NCBI RefSeq assembly: GCF_024979255.1 | Contig: NZ_JANLCN010000016.1 | Location: forward strand, 38,378-102,377 | Direction of reading: 5' to 3' | DNA from: Herbiconiux moechotypicola | GTDB lineage: Bacteria; Actinomycetota; Actinomycetes; Actinomycetales; Microbacteriaceae | DNA: 64,000 bases | Shown here: positions 8,911 through 18,422 of the stretch, piece after piece | How the letters are laid out: each line of letters opens with the position of its first letter | Numbering within the stretch: position 1 is the first letter of the stretch | The notes under the pieces: generated by a model | Told to the model about the DNA's origin: nothing | What the model saw: the letters and a program-made list of their open reading frames with translations, nothing else | The model's database searches: none | Made by a program: the position numbers and the translations under genes

Positions 8911-9525
8911 GTGACCCTCGACCCTCTGGCAGCCCTCGCGGGCCTCGGCTTCGGCCTCTCCCTCATCGTCGCCATCGGCGCGCAGAACGCCTTCGTGCTG
9001 CGGCAGGGTCTGCTTCGCCGGCACGTGCTGGCGGTCGTCGTGGTGTGTGCAGCGTCGGATGCGGTGCTCATCCTGCTCGGCATCGCCGGCGCGGGCGTGG
9101 TGTTCGCCGCCATCCCCTGGCTCACCACCGCGGTGCGCATCGCAGGAGCCGCGTTCCTGCTCGGCTATGCCGTGCTCGCCGCCCGGAGGGCAGTGCGCCC
9201 GCGCGCGCTCGAGGCCGGCGACCCGCAGGCCTCCCCCGGGCTCGCCGCCACCGTGCTGGCGTGCCTGGCCCTGACCTGGCTCAACCCCCACGTCTACCTC
9301 GACACCGTCGTGCTGCTCGGCTCCGTGGCCAACACCCACGGCGACTCCCGCTGGCTGTTCGGCGCGGGCGCGGCCGTGGGCAGCGTGCTGTGGTTCACCG
9401 CGCTCGGCTACGGCGCGCGCCTGCTCCAACCCGTGTTCGCCCGTCCGGCGGCCTGGCGCATCCTCGACGCCGTGATCGCCGTGGTGATGGCCGGCATAGC
9501 GGTCTCGCTGCTGCTCGGCCTCTGA
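8911..9525 (+). CDS. lysE: LysE/ArgO family basic amino acid exporter
   Basis: This 204-residue membrane protein has about six hydrophobic segments and the family hallmarks GAQNAFVLRQG near the N-terminus and LTWLNPHVYLDTVVL in the middle. Both are strongly conserved in LysE/ArgO exporters of lysine and arginine. The start is GTG at 8911. The gene is divergent from the LysG-like activator and should prevent toxic accumulation of basic amino acids, for example during peptide use. It is convergent with the 8-oxoguanine deaminase gene. Confidence 0.88.
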   Translation: MTLDPLAALAGLGFGLSLIVAIGAQNAFVLRQGLLRRHVLAVVVVCAASDAVLILLGIAGAGVVFAAIPWLTTAVRIAGAAFLLGYAVLAARRAVRPRALEAGDPQASPGLAATVLACLALTWLNPHVYLDTVVLLGSVANTHGDSRWLFGAGAAVGSVLWFTALGYGARLLQPVFARPAAWRILDAVIAVVMAGIAVSLLLGL

Positions 9526-9582
9526 GAAGGGCGGCCCCGCGCCCCCGCACCGCGGCACCGCCCGCCCCGCGCATCCTGCGCC

Positions 9583-10974
9583 TCAGCCGAGCAGCGTCGC
9601 GACCGCCCGCTCCACCCCGCGCGCGACCTCGCGCTCGTCGGCCCGCACCAGCCGCCCCTCCCGCACCACCGGCGAACCGCTCACCAGCAGCAGCGACAGC
9701 GGCGGCTGCGCACCCAGCGTGAGCGCGGCGACCGGGTCGGCGATCCCGGCGTGCGCGACGCCGTCGACCCGCCAGAGCGCCAGGTCAGCCAGCTTGCCCA
9801 CCTCGATCGATCCGAGCTCGGCCTCGCGCCCCAACACCCGGGCACCCCCGCGCGTGGCGACGTAGAGCGCATCCCGCCCGCTCATCGCCCCCGCCCCACC
9901 GCGCAGCCTGTTGACCAGCACCGACATGCGGATCTCGGTGCCCAGCTCACCCGACTCGTTCGACGCCGAGCCGTCCACCCCGAGCCCCACCGGCACCCCC
10001 GCCGCGAGCAGCTGCGGCACCGGTGCGATGCCGGCCGCGAGTCGCGCGTTCGACGCCGGGCAGTGCGCGACGCCCGTGCCGGTCGCCGCGAACCGCGCGA
10101 TCGCGTCATCGTCGAGGTGCACACAGTGCGCCATCCACACGTCGTCTCCCAGCCACCCCTGGTCTTCGAGGTACTGGGTGGGGGTGCGGCCGAACTTCTC
10201 CAGGCAGTAGGCGTCTTCTTCGACGGTCTCCGAGCCGTGGGTGTGCAGTCGCACGGCGCCGTCGAGCGAGCGGGCGAGCACCGCCGACTCGCGCAGCAGC
10301 TCATCCGTCACCGAGAACGGGGAGCACGGCGCGATCGCGATCTTCACCATCGCCTCGCGCGAGGGGTCGTGAAAGCGGGCCACCGCATCCGCGCTCGCCT
10401 GCAGCGCCTCGGCCGTGGTCTCGACGGCGAAGTCGGGCGGCAGGCCGCCCTGCGAGGCTCCGAGGTCCATCGAGCCGCGTGTGGCGTGCAGACGGAGCCC
10501 CAGCGTGGAGGCCGCGTCGACGATCGAGCCCAGGATGTCGCCCCCACCGCGCGGGAACACGTAGTGGTGGTCGCCCATGGTGGTGCAGCCCGAGAGCGCC
10601 CCTACGGCCATCGCACCGAGCGCGCCGGGCCCGACCGTGTCGGCGGTGATACGCGACCAGGTGGGGTAGAGCGCGGTGAGCCAGTCGAACAGGATGGCGT
10701 CTTGCGCGATGCCGCGGGTGAGCCACTGGTAGAGGTGGTGGTGGGTGTTGATGAGCCCCGGCGTCAGCAGGTGGCCCGTGCCGTCGACGCGTTCGATCGC
10801 GACGCGTCCGCCGCCGTCGTCGTCGTCGCGCAGCGCGGCAGGTGCAGGTCCGGCACCGACGGCCACGATGTCCGTCCCCTCCACGACCACGTGTCCCGTC
10901 GGATGCTCGGTGCCGGCGGGGTCGACGGTGGCGACGTAGGCGTTCTCGATCACGGTGCGGACGACAGGGGTCAC
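9583..10974 (-). CDS. 8-oxoguanine deaminase-like amidohydrolase
   Basis: This 463-residue amidohydrolase-superfamily enzyme has a full set of metal and catalytic residues: HxH at His78/His80, His246 in the HTHGSE motif, His283 and His286 in AHCVHL, and Asp334 in GVDGSASN. The segments ATRGSMDLG and APCSPFSV match characterised 8-oxoguanine deaminases and related hydroxyatrazine-type hydrolases. The likely reaction is deamination of 8-oxoguanine to urate. The GTG start overlaps the xdhC stop (GTGA), so the two form an operon that would feed urate into the uricase pathway 17 kb away. Isoguanine or another aminated purine remains possible. Confidence 0.8.
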   Translation of the reverse strand: MTPVVRTVIENAYVATVDPAGTEHPTGHVVVEGTDIVAVGAGPAPAALRDDDDGGGRVAIERVDGTGHLLTPGLINTHHHLYQWLTRGIAQDAILFDWLTALYPTWSRITADTVGPGALGAMAVGALSGCTTMGDHHYVFPRGGGDILGSIVDAASTLGLRLHATRGSMDLGASQGGLPPDFAVETTAEALQASADAVARFHDPSREAMVKIAIAPCSPFSVTDELLRESAVLARSLDGAVRLHTHGSETVEEDAYCLEKFGRTPTQYLEDQGWLGDDVWMAHCVHLDDDAIARFAATGTGVAHCPASNARLAAGIAPVPQLLAAGVPVGLGVDGSASNESGELGTEIRMSVLVNRLRGGAGAMSGRDALYVATRGGARVLGREAELGSIEVGKLADLALWRVDGVAHAGIADPVAALTLGAQPPLSLLLVSGSPVVREGRLVRADEREVARGVERAVATLLG

Positions 10975-12092
10975 GGGATGCTCCGGGTGGGTCGGCCGGC
11001 CGGTGCGGCGGCGAGGCGGTGGATGGGTCCTTCGACGGAGCGGAGGGGGCGGCCCGACGACGCCGTGCGGGTCGCGAGCACCTCGGCGAGGATCGACACC
11101 GCCGTCTCCTCGGGCGACGAGGCCCCGAGGTCGAGCCCGATGGGCGAGTGCAACGATGCCAGGGCGTCGTCACCCAGTCCCCGCTCCCGCAGCGCCGCCA
11201 CCCGACGATCATGCGTGCGCCGCGATCCCATCGCGCCCACGTAGGCCACCGGCAGCGCGAGCGCGGTCTCGATGAGCGGCACGTCGAACTTGTCGTCGTG
11301 GGTGAGGATGCACACCACCGTGCGCTCGTCGACCTCGGTCTCGGCGAGGTAGTCGGCGGGCCAGCGGTTCACCACCTCGGCACCTGGAAAACGCTCGGCC
11401 GTGGCGAACACCGGCCGCGCGTCGCACACGGTCACCCGGTAGCCGAGCAGCTGGGCGGCCGCCGACAGCGCCACCGAGAAGTCGACCGCGCCGAAGAGGA
11501 TGAGCCGGGGCGGCGGAGCGCTCACGAGCAGCACCACGGTGCGCAGGGCGCCGTCGCAGGAGAGCTCGCGCCGTTGCGGGCGACCGGATGCGAGCGCGCC
11601 GTCGAGCGCGACCGCCACGTCGTGCAAAGCGGGCCCGTCGGTCACCGCGAACTCGTGCGGGGTCAGCATGCGCACCGAATCGTCGTCGTCGAGCACCAGC
11701 GCCAGGCCGGCCGCGCGCCGTGCCGCCGCGCGCTCGAGCGCGTCCCGCACCTCTGACGACAGCTCGCCCCGCTCTCCCGGCAGCCCCAGCTCCTGCACGA
11801 ACACGGTGATGCGGCCGCCGCAGGCGAGCCCGACCGCGAAGGCGTCGTCGTCGCTGAACCCGAACGAGCACACCTCGGCGTCGCCGCTCTCGAGCACCCG
11901 GGTGCAGGCGTCGTAGACCGCACCCTCGACGCACCCGCCCGAGATGCTGCCGATCACGCTCCCGGCCGAGTCGACCGCCATCGAGGTGCCGAGGGCGCGC
12001 GGGGCGCTGCCGTCGACCTCGATCACCGTGGCCACAGCGAGCCTGCGACCGTCGGCGAGAGTCGTCAGCAGTGGCGCGGCGAGCTCGAGCAC
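10971..12092 (-). CDS. xdhC: XdhC/CoxI family molybdenum-enzyme accessory protein
   Basis: This 373-residue protein has the XdhC N-terminal domain (SAPRALGTSMAV and GSISGGCVEGAV near residues 30-60) and a C-terminal Rossmann-like XdhC_C domain (about 190-340). XdhC proteins insert sulfurated molybdenum cofactor into xanthine dehydrogenase-type enzymes. I prefer the GTG at 12092, which follows a GGAGGGAGG ribosome-binding sequence and gives VLELAAPLL, close to the usual family start. The ATG at 12137 would run through a dyad operator. No xanthine dehydrogenase subunits are in the window, so its client is elsewhere. Confidence 0.82.
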   Translation of the reverse strand: MLELAAPLLTTLADGRRLAVATVIEVDGSAPRALGTSMAVDSAGSVIGSISGGCVEGAVYDACTRVLESGDAEVCSFGFSDDDAFAVGLACGGRITVFVQELGLPGERGELSSEVRDALERAAARRAAGLALVLDDDDSVRMLTPHEFAVTDGPALHDVAVALDGALASGRPQRRELSCDGALRTVVLLVSAPPPRLILFGAVDFSVALSAAAQLLGYRVTVCDARPVFATAERFPGAEVVNRWPADYLAETEVDERTVVCILTHDDKFDVPLIETALALPVAYVGAMGSRRTHDRRVAALRERGLGDDALASLHSPIGLDLGASSPEETAVSILAEVLATRTASSGRPLRSVEGPIHRLAAAPAGRPTRSIP

Positions 12093-12128
12093 CGGCCCCT
12101 CCCTCCGTCGAACGTCTGCGTCATCAGC

Positions 12129-12148
12129 CTGACACATGAAAGTGTTAG
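12129..12148. promoter_or_regulatory. Dyad between xdhC and the divergent amidohydrolase gene
   Basis: CTGACAC at 12129-12135 and GTGTTAG at 12142-12148 form an imperfect inverted repeat around a 6-bp spacer. It lies 10 bp upstream of the plus-strand amidohydrolase ATG and 37 bp upstream of the preferred xdhC GTG. It is well placed to be a shared operator. The regulator is not known. Confidence 0.45.
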
Positions 12149-12157
12149 AACTGCACC

Positions 12158-13495
12158 ATGCTCCTGATCCACGACGCCGCCCACCTGGTCATCGACTCCA
12201 CCACCGAGGCGAGCGACGCCGATCTCGCCGTCTCCGACGTCGTTCTCACCCCCGAGCAGGCCGCCTCCGCCCAGGCGGCGGAGAGCGGTGCGAGCACTCC
12301 CGTCGACCGCCTCGACGCCTCCGGCTGCGTCGTCACCCCCGGGCTCGTCAACGCCCACCACCACCTGCTGCAGAGCGCGTTCCGCACCCTTCCCGGCACC
12401 CGCGGCGTGCCCATGCACGTGTGGCTGCCCACCATGGCCGCCGAATATGCCGCGATCGGCATAAACCCCGAGCTCGCCCGCGCGGCCGCCCTCGTCGGCG
12501 TAGCGGAGGGCCTGCTCAGCGGCGTCACCACCGTTGCCGACCACCACCTCACCTGGCCCTCGGGCTCAGACACCGTCGGCATCGCGACCGCGACCGCCAC
12601 GGCGGCCCGCGAGCTCGGCGGCCGCCTCGCCTTCGTGCGCGGTTCGGCCCGCGACGACCCCGAAGAGGCCGCGGCCTCGGCCGAGGCCATCGCCCAGGCG
12701 CTGGTTCCGGATGCGCCCGGCGGCATCAGCGCCGACGGCCTGCTGCAGCTCGCGGTCGGCCCGGCGGGCGTGCACAGCGACAGCGAGCAGACCTTCCGCC
12801 TGCTGGGCGAGGTCGCGGCCCGTCGCGGACTCCGCCGCCGCACCCAGGCCAATGAGCAGGTCGACGTGGCGATCGCGCTCGAGAAGTACGGCAAGCGTCC
12901 GATCGAGCTGCTCGAGGAGTGGGGCTGGCTCGCCTCCGACGTCACCCTCGCCCACCTCTGCGCCGTCACCGACGACGAGATCGCGCTCCTCGCGGCGCGC
13001 GGCGTGACCGCCACCCACGCGCCCGGGTGCGACCTGCCGATGGGCTGGGGCATCGCCCCGGTCGCCGCGCTGCGTGCCGCGGGCATCCCGGTGGGCCTGG
13101 GCACGAGCGGCGGCGGCAGCAACGACGCCGGGCACCTGCTGGCGGACGCGCGCCTGGCGATGCAGGTCGCCCCGCTGGCCGGCCCTCCGATCGATGCCCG
13201 CAGCATCCTGTCGATGGCGAGCGAAGGGTCGGCGCTCGGCCTCGGCCGCACAGAGCTCGGCCACCTGCGCCCCGGCGCCGCGGCCGACCTCTGCGTGTGG
13301 GACGTGACCGGTGCCGCAGACGCCGGCGTCGCCGACCCTGTGGCCGGCCTGCTCTGGGCCAACCCCGGCCGCCGCCCCAAGCACGTCGTCGTCGCGGGCC
13401 GCGTGGTCGTGCGCGACTACGAGCTCGTCGCCGCCGACCAGCGCGCCGTCGCCTCCGAACTCGACGCCCTCCTCACCGCCCGCCGCGCCTCCTGA
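12158..13495 (+). CDS. Amidohydrolase paralog with missing metal ligands
   Basis: This 445-residue protein aligns over its length with the 8-oxoguanine deaminase-like protein encoded opposite. Parallel blocks include ALEKYGKRPIELLEEWGWL versus CLEKFGRTPTQYLEDQGWL. It keeps the first HxH (His67/His69) and one later His (His266 in LAHLCAV). The beta-5 His of the HTHxxE motif is Gln230 (sequence RRTQANEQ) and the beta-8 catalytic Asp is Ser317 (GLGTSGGG). The reading frame is intact and typical in composition, so this is not simple decay. It may be a pseudoenzyme partner or may catalyse something else. Its close divergent neighbour is xdhC. Confidence 0.8.
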   Translation: MLLIHDAAHLVIDSTTEASDADLAVSDVVLTPEQAASAQAAESGASTPVDRLDASGCVVTPGLVNAHHHLLQSAFRTLPGTRGVPMHVWLPTMAAEYAAIGINPELARAAALVGVAEGLLSGVTTVADHHLTWPSGSDTVGIATATATAARELGGRLAFVRGSARDDPEEAAASAEAIAQALVPDAPGGISADGLLQLAVGPAGVHSDSEQTFRLLGEVAARRGLRRRTQANEQVDVAIALEKYGKRPIELLEEWGWLASDVTLAHLCAVTDDEIALLAARGVTATHAPGCDLPMGWGIAPVAALRAAGIPVGLGTSGGGSNDAGHLLADARLAMQVAPLAGPPIDARSILSMASEGSALGLGRTELGHLRPGAAADLCVWDVTGAADAGVADPVAGLLWANPGRRPKHVVVAGRVVVRDYELVAADQRAVASELDALLTARRAS

Positions 13496-13524
13496 CCCAC
13501 CCGCGCATCCCCCCTCCCTCTCCC

Positions 13525-13583
13525 TCGAGTAGGCGCAATCAGTCGCTTCGCCGCGCTGGTGGCGACCGATTGCGCCCACTCGA
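13525..13583. repeat. REP-like palindrome / bidirectional terminator, copy 1
   Basis: A 22-bp left arm (13525-13546, starting TCGAGTAGGCGCAATC) pairs with the right arm at 13562-13583 with only two mismatches, around a 15-nt loop. It lies between convergent genes and can act as a terminator for both. Its first 14 bases recur exactly at 39601, again between convergent genes, which suggests a dispersed repeat family. Confidence 0.7.
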
Positions 13584-13638
13584 TGAAGTGGGGTGGGGTG
13601 AGGGTGGGCGGGATGCGCGAGCGCGGGGCGCCGCGGGG

Positions 13639-14628
13639 TCAGAGTTCGAGCACGAGGCGGGGGCAGGCGGCGCGGGAGACGCAGATCATCATGACCTCGT
13701 TGGCCTCCTGCTCGTCGGGGGTGAGCACGGAGTCGCGGTGGTCGACCTCGCCCGAGACCACGGGGGTCTCGCAGGTGCCGCAGGTGCCCTCCCGGCAGGA
13801 GGAGAGCACGAGCACCCCGGCGTCCTCCACCACGTCGAGGATCGACCGGTCGGGCGGCACCTCGAGCGTGAGCCCTGAGATCTCGAGTTCCACCTCGAAC
13901 GCCTCGTGCCGCACGGGCTCGGCCATCTCGCGCGCCTCGAAGCGCTCGAGGTGCAGCGTGCCGCTCGGCCAGGCCGCCGCCGACGACACCGCCTCGAGCT
14001 CGGTGAGCATGCGCGCCGGACCGCAGCAGTACACCGCCACCGGCTTCGACACCGAACCTCCCGAGATCGACGACAGATCGACACGGCGGCCGTCGTCGGA
14101 GCTGTAGACCGTGACCCGGTCGCCGTACTCGGCCACGAGCTCGTCGACGAACGGCATCTTCTCGAGCGAGCGCCCGGCGTAGTGCAGCTCCCAGGGCACC
14201 CCGGCCGCGGCGACCGCGCGCACCATCGGCAGGATCGGCGTGATGCCGATGCCGCCGGCCACGAACACGTAGTGCGGCAGCAGCGGCGTCGAAGCGGGCG
14301 GCAACGACAGCTCGAAATGGTTGAGCGGGCCCCGCACGCGCAGCTCGCTGCCCTCCACGACGTGGGCGTGCAGGTGCTCGGAGCCGCCTCGCCCGTCGGG
14401 CTCGCGCAGCACCGCGATCTGGTACCGGGTGCGATCCGCCGGGTCGCCGCAGAGCGAGTACTGCCGCTCGACCCCGGGCTGCACCACCACGTCGAGGTGC
14501 GCACCGGGCGTCCACGCGGGCAGCGGCGACTCGTCGCGGGCCCGCAGGGTGAGCAGCACGACATCGGTCGCCACCACCCTCGCCTCGGTCACGATCGCAT
14601 CGATCTCGGTGAGGGTCACGCCGGTCAT
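13639..14628 (-). CDS. Oxygenase reductase component (FNR domain plus 2Fe-2S ferredoxin)
   Basis: This 329-residue electron-transfer protein has a ferredoxin-reductase-like module: flavin motif RQYSLCGDPAD near residue 55 and nucleotide motif GGIGITPILPM near 105. A C-terminal plant-type ferredoxin has Cys ligands in CREGTCGTC and a last Cys in MICVS. This phthalate-dioxygenase-reductase order serves Rieske oxygenases such as VanAB. The ATG at 14628 overlaps the stop of the cupin regulator gene. No Rieske oxygenase gene is in the window, so it is an orphan here. Its partner may be elsewhere, or it may serve the divergent heterocycle operon. Confidence 0.83.
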   Translation of the reverse strand: MTGVTLTEIDAIVTEARVVATDVVLLTLRARDESPLPAWTPGAHLDVVVQPGVERQYSLCGDPADRTRYQIAVLREPDGRGGSEHLHAHVVEGSELRVRGPLNHFELSLPPASTPLLPHYVFVAGGIGITPILPMVRAVAAAGVPWELHYAGRSLEKMPFVDELVAEYGDRVTVYSSDDGRRVDLSSISGGSVSKPVAVYCCGPARMLTELEAVSSAAAWPSGTLHLERFEAREMAEPVRHEAFEVELEISGLTLEVPPDRSILDVVEDAGVLVLSSCREGTCGTCETPVVSGEVDHRDSVLTPDEQEANEVMMICVSRAACPRLVLEL

Positions 14629-15257
14629 GACGAGGGTCTCCGCTCTTTCACGATGAACAGGTGGTACTCCCCCTCGCCCCGCGAGCACCAGCGGTGCAGC
14701 GTGCCGCCCGCGTAGTGCACCGAGTCCCCCGACTCCAGCTCGTACTGCCCCTCGTCGGCGAGGTCGACCAGCACCGACCCGCTCACGACGTGCAGGAACT
14801 CGTCTTCGTCGTGGCGGTAGAACTCCCCGAGCGACCGGTTCGTTCCCCGGAACTCCATCGGCACGAAGCTCACCTCGCCCCGCACCAGGATGCGCGCCTC
14901 ACCGCCGCCGAACGGCCCCTGAGGACCCTCCATCTGCCGCACGAGCGACACGCGCGCCGTGCCATGGCCGGGCACCAGGTCGTCGGTCGCCGCGGCGATC
15001 AGCTCGATCTGGCTCGAGCCGAGGGCCCGCGCGATACGTTCGAGCGACACCATCGAGGGTCTCGCCTGCCCGCGTTCGAGCTGGCTGAGGAAGGGATGCG
15101 AGAGTCCGGCCATGCCCGCCAGCTCCACCAGGGTGAGTCCGCGCGCCTGACGGAACGAGCGGATGCGCGCGCCGAGGCGCACGGTCTGCTCATCGATGGC
15201 GACGCTTCCCGACGTGATGGCGCACCCCTCTCGATCATGGTCCGGCTCGGAATCCAC
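14625..15257 (-). CDS. XRE-family regulator with C-terminal cupin
   Basis: This protein of about 210 residues has a helix-turn-helix (27-82; motif LAGMAGLSHPFLSQLERG) followed by a small cupin domain (about 120-205, with HDEDEFLHVVSG). Such regulators usually sense a small catabolite. The start is uncertain. GTG 15257 is the first convincing in-frame codon. A good GAGAGGGG ribosome-binding sequence inside the frame points instead to an ATC codon near 15218. The gene is co-transcribed with the ferredoxin-type reductase and divergent from the CodA-like operon, which it probably controls. Confidence 0.78.
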   Translation of the reverse strand: MDSEPDHDREGCAITSGSVAIDEQTVRLGARIRSFRQARGLTLVELAGMAGLSHPFLSQLERGQARPSMVSLERIARALGSSQIELIAAATDDLVPGHGTARVSLVRQMEGPQGPFGGGEARILVRGEVSFVPMEFRGTNRSLGEFYRHDEDEFLHVVSGSVLVDLADEGQYELESGDSVHYAGGTLHRWCSRGEGEYHLFIVKERRPSS

Positions 15258-15418
15258 ACCGACAGTAACCACAGCAGACGTCAGGTGCGAAATCGCGACG
15301 AGGTGAAATTTACAGAGGGAAATGTTTGCGTTACGCGCCCGAAACGAGCCGTCCGTAGCGTGGCCCATGTTGAGCCCATCAACATCCGAGCATGCCAAGA
15401 AGCAGGGAGATCCGCAGC

Positions 15419-16705
15419 ATGAACGCTCTCCCCCGCCCGATCACGAGGCTCACGGATGCGACGCTTCCGGACGGCTCCCGCGTCGACGTCGAGATCGCGG
15501 GCGACACCGTCGTCTCGGTCTCGCCCGCGGCGGCCGACGGGGCCAGAACCGACTTCACGGCAGCGCCCGAATCGACGATCAACCTCGACGGCTTCCTGCT
15601 GCTCACCGCTCCCGCCGAGCCCCACGCGCACCTCGACAAGGCGCTCTCGTGGGACGTCATCAACCCGCCCATGGGAGACCTCGACCTCGCGGTGGAGTCG
15701 TGGAAGGCCTACTCGGCCATCACGACCACCGACGACATCGCCGACCGCGCCCGGCGCCAGGCGCTGGCCATGCTCGCGAACGGCACCACGAGCATCCGGT
15801 GCCACGTCGACGTGCTGCACGGCGGCGACCCGATGCGCGGGGTGCGCGCCCTGGTCGCGGTGCGCGACGAGCTGCGCGGGCTGGTCGACATCGAGCTCAC
15901 GGCCCTCAACGGCCCGCACTCCCCCACCGAGCACCTGCTCGAGGCGATCGACCTCGGCGTCGACCTGGTGGGCGGCGCCCCGCACATGGCCGACGACCCC
16001 GAGGCCGACCTGCGGCGCCTGCTCGCGGTGGCCGCCGAGCGCGGCATCGGTGCCGACCTGCACACCGACGAGAGCCTCGGAGGCGCGATCACCCTCGGCC
16101 TCCTCGCCGAGATCGTGCGCGACTGGCCTGAGAGCCAGCCTGTCACCGCCGGCCACTGCGTGCGGCTCGGCACCCTCGAGCGGGCCGAGCTCGACGAGAT
16201 CGTCGACGCCGTCGTGGCCGCGGGCGTGGGAATCGTCACGCTCCCCATCACCAACCTCTACCTGCAGGGCTGGGAGCACCCGGTGTCGACGCCGCGCGGG
16301 CTCACCGCGGTGCGGGCGCTGCTCGACGCGGGCGCGAAGCTCGGCGCGGGCGCCGACAACGTGCGCGACCCGTTCAACCCCGTGGGCCGCAGCGACGCCC
16401 TCGAGACGGCGTCGCTGCTCGTGACCGCGGGGCACCTCACCCTCGACGAGGCTTACACTGCTGTCAGCGACGGGGCGCGCCGTGTGATGAGTCTTCCACC
16501 GGCCGGGGTCGCCGTCGGCGCCAAGGCCGAACTGCTGGCCGTCCGCGGCTCGAACCTGTCCGACGTGATCGCGAACGCGCCGGCCGACCGCTACGTCATC
16601 CACGGCGGGCGGCTGGTCGCGCAGAGCGAGGTGACCCGGTGGATCGCACCGGCCGCCGCATCCGGAAACCTGTCCACCACCGAGCCCCTTTTCGAAACGA
16701 GGTGA
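15419..16705 (+). CDS. Cytosine deaminase-like amidohydrolase
   Basis: This 428-residue amidohydrolase carries the complete CodA-type metal and catalytic set: HxH at His69/His71 (EPHAHLDKAL), His215 with Glu218 (DLHTDES), His246 (AGHC) and Asp313 (GADNVRDPF). The spacing is almost the same as in E. coli CodA as I remember it. The family deaminates cytosine and analogues, and some members act on creatinine, isocytosine or oxidised pyrimidines. The ATG at 15419 follows an AGGGAGA ribosome-binding sequence; an ATG at 15392 is less well placed. It is the first gene of a seven-gene operon with an ABC importer and two flavoproteins. Confidence 0.82.
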   Translation: MNALPRPITRLTDATLPDGSRVDVEIAGDTVVSVSPAAADGARTDFTAAPESTINLDGFLLLTAPAEPHAHLDKALSWDVINPPMGDLDLAVESWKAYSAITTTDDIADRARRQALAMLANGTTSIRCHVDVLHGGDPMRGVRALVAVRDELRGLVDIELTALNGPHSPTEHLLEAIDLGVDLVGGAPHMADDPEADLRRLLAVAAERGIGADLHTDESLGGAITLGLLAEIVRDWPESQPVTAGHCVRLGTLERAELDEIVDAVVAAGVGIVTLPITNLYLQGWEHPVSTPRGLTAVRALLDAGAKLGAGADNVRDPFNPVGRSDALETASLLVTAGHLTLDEAYTAVSDGARRVMSLPPAGVAVGAKAELLAVRGSNLSDVIANAPADRYVIHGGRLVAQSEVTRWIAPAAASGNLSTTEPLFETR

Positions 16706-16713
16706 GAAGCTCC

Positions 16714-17486
<773 letters not shown>

Positions 17487-17487
<1 letters not shown>

Positions 17488-18338
17488 TGACCACCACGCC
17501 TCCCGCTCCCCCGAAGAACCGCACCCTGATGCGGCCCGCGACGGTCAAGTCGACCCGCAAGAAGTCGGCCACCTGGGTTCCGCCCATCCTGGTCGCCCTC
17601 GGCATCATCGCCATCTGGTACTTCGTCTCCTACGTCGTGCTCGACGCGCAGCGCCGCTTCCTGCTGCCCCCGCCCCACGAGGTGTTCACCGAGGCCTTCT
17701 TCCAGCCCGACGTGTTCGGCGACATCATGGTGGCCCTCGGCCGCACGGCGATCGTCGCGCTGGTCGGTCTCGCCATCGCGATCGTCATCGGTGTCGCCTG
17801 GGCGGTCGCCATGTCGCAGGCCCGCTGGATCGAGCGCTCGACCTTCCCCTACGCCGTCATCCTCCAGTGCATCCCGATCCTCGCGCTCGTGCCGCTGATC
17901 GGCTTCTGGTTCGGCTTCGACTACCCGGCCCGTGTGATCGTGTGCGTGATGATCGCGCTGTTCCCGATGGTGTCGAACACGCTGTTCGGCCTCCAGTCGG
18001 TCGACAAGGGCCAGCGCGAGCTGTTCCAGCTGCAGAAGGCCGGCCGCTGGACCGTGCTCAGCAAGCTCGAGTTCCCCGCCGCGCTCCCCGCGATCTTCGC
18101 CGGCATGCGCATCTCGGCCGGACTCGCGGTGGTCGGCGCGATCGTCGGCGACTACTTCTTCCGTCGTGGAGAGCCGGGCCTGGGTTCGCTCATCTCGAAC
18201 TACCAGTCCCGGGTGCAGTCGGCGGAGCTGTTCGCCGCCATCATCACCGCGTCGCTGTTCGGCGTCGTGATCTTCATCTTCTTCGGCTGGCTCGGCAAGC
18301 GAGTCGTCGGAAAGTGGTACGACTTCAGCGCCAGCTGA
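17487..18338 (+). CDS. ABC transporter permease, SsuC/TauC/ThiX type
   Basis: This 283-residue membrane protein has a basic N-terminal tail and about six hydrophobic segments. The late cytoplasmic loop, around residues 180-210 (LQKAGRWTVLSKLEFPAALP), is the ATPase contact region of this family. Its ATG overlaps the ATPase stop codon. Together with the ATPase before it and the lipoprotein after it, it forms a complete NMT1/taurine-type importer. The ligand is presumably the substrate of the flanking deaminase. Confidence 0.87.
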
Positions 18339-18422
18339 CGGTCGTCCGGAACCGCCCACAGCAGTTCCATCCCGCATCACCCCGCACCACCCTTCCTGCA
18401 TCACAGATCTCAAGGAGATGAC

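Noticed and set aside
15301..15345. TTTACA as a -35 box with a weak -10 before the CodA-like operon
   Set aside because: The spacing to a plausible -10 is right but the -10 sequence is poor. I could not support a promoter call.
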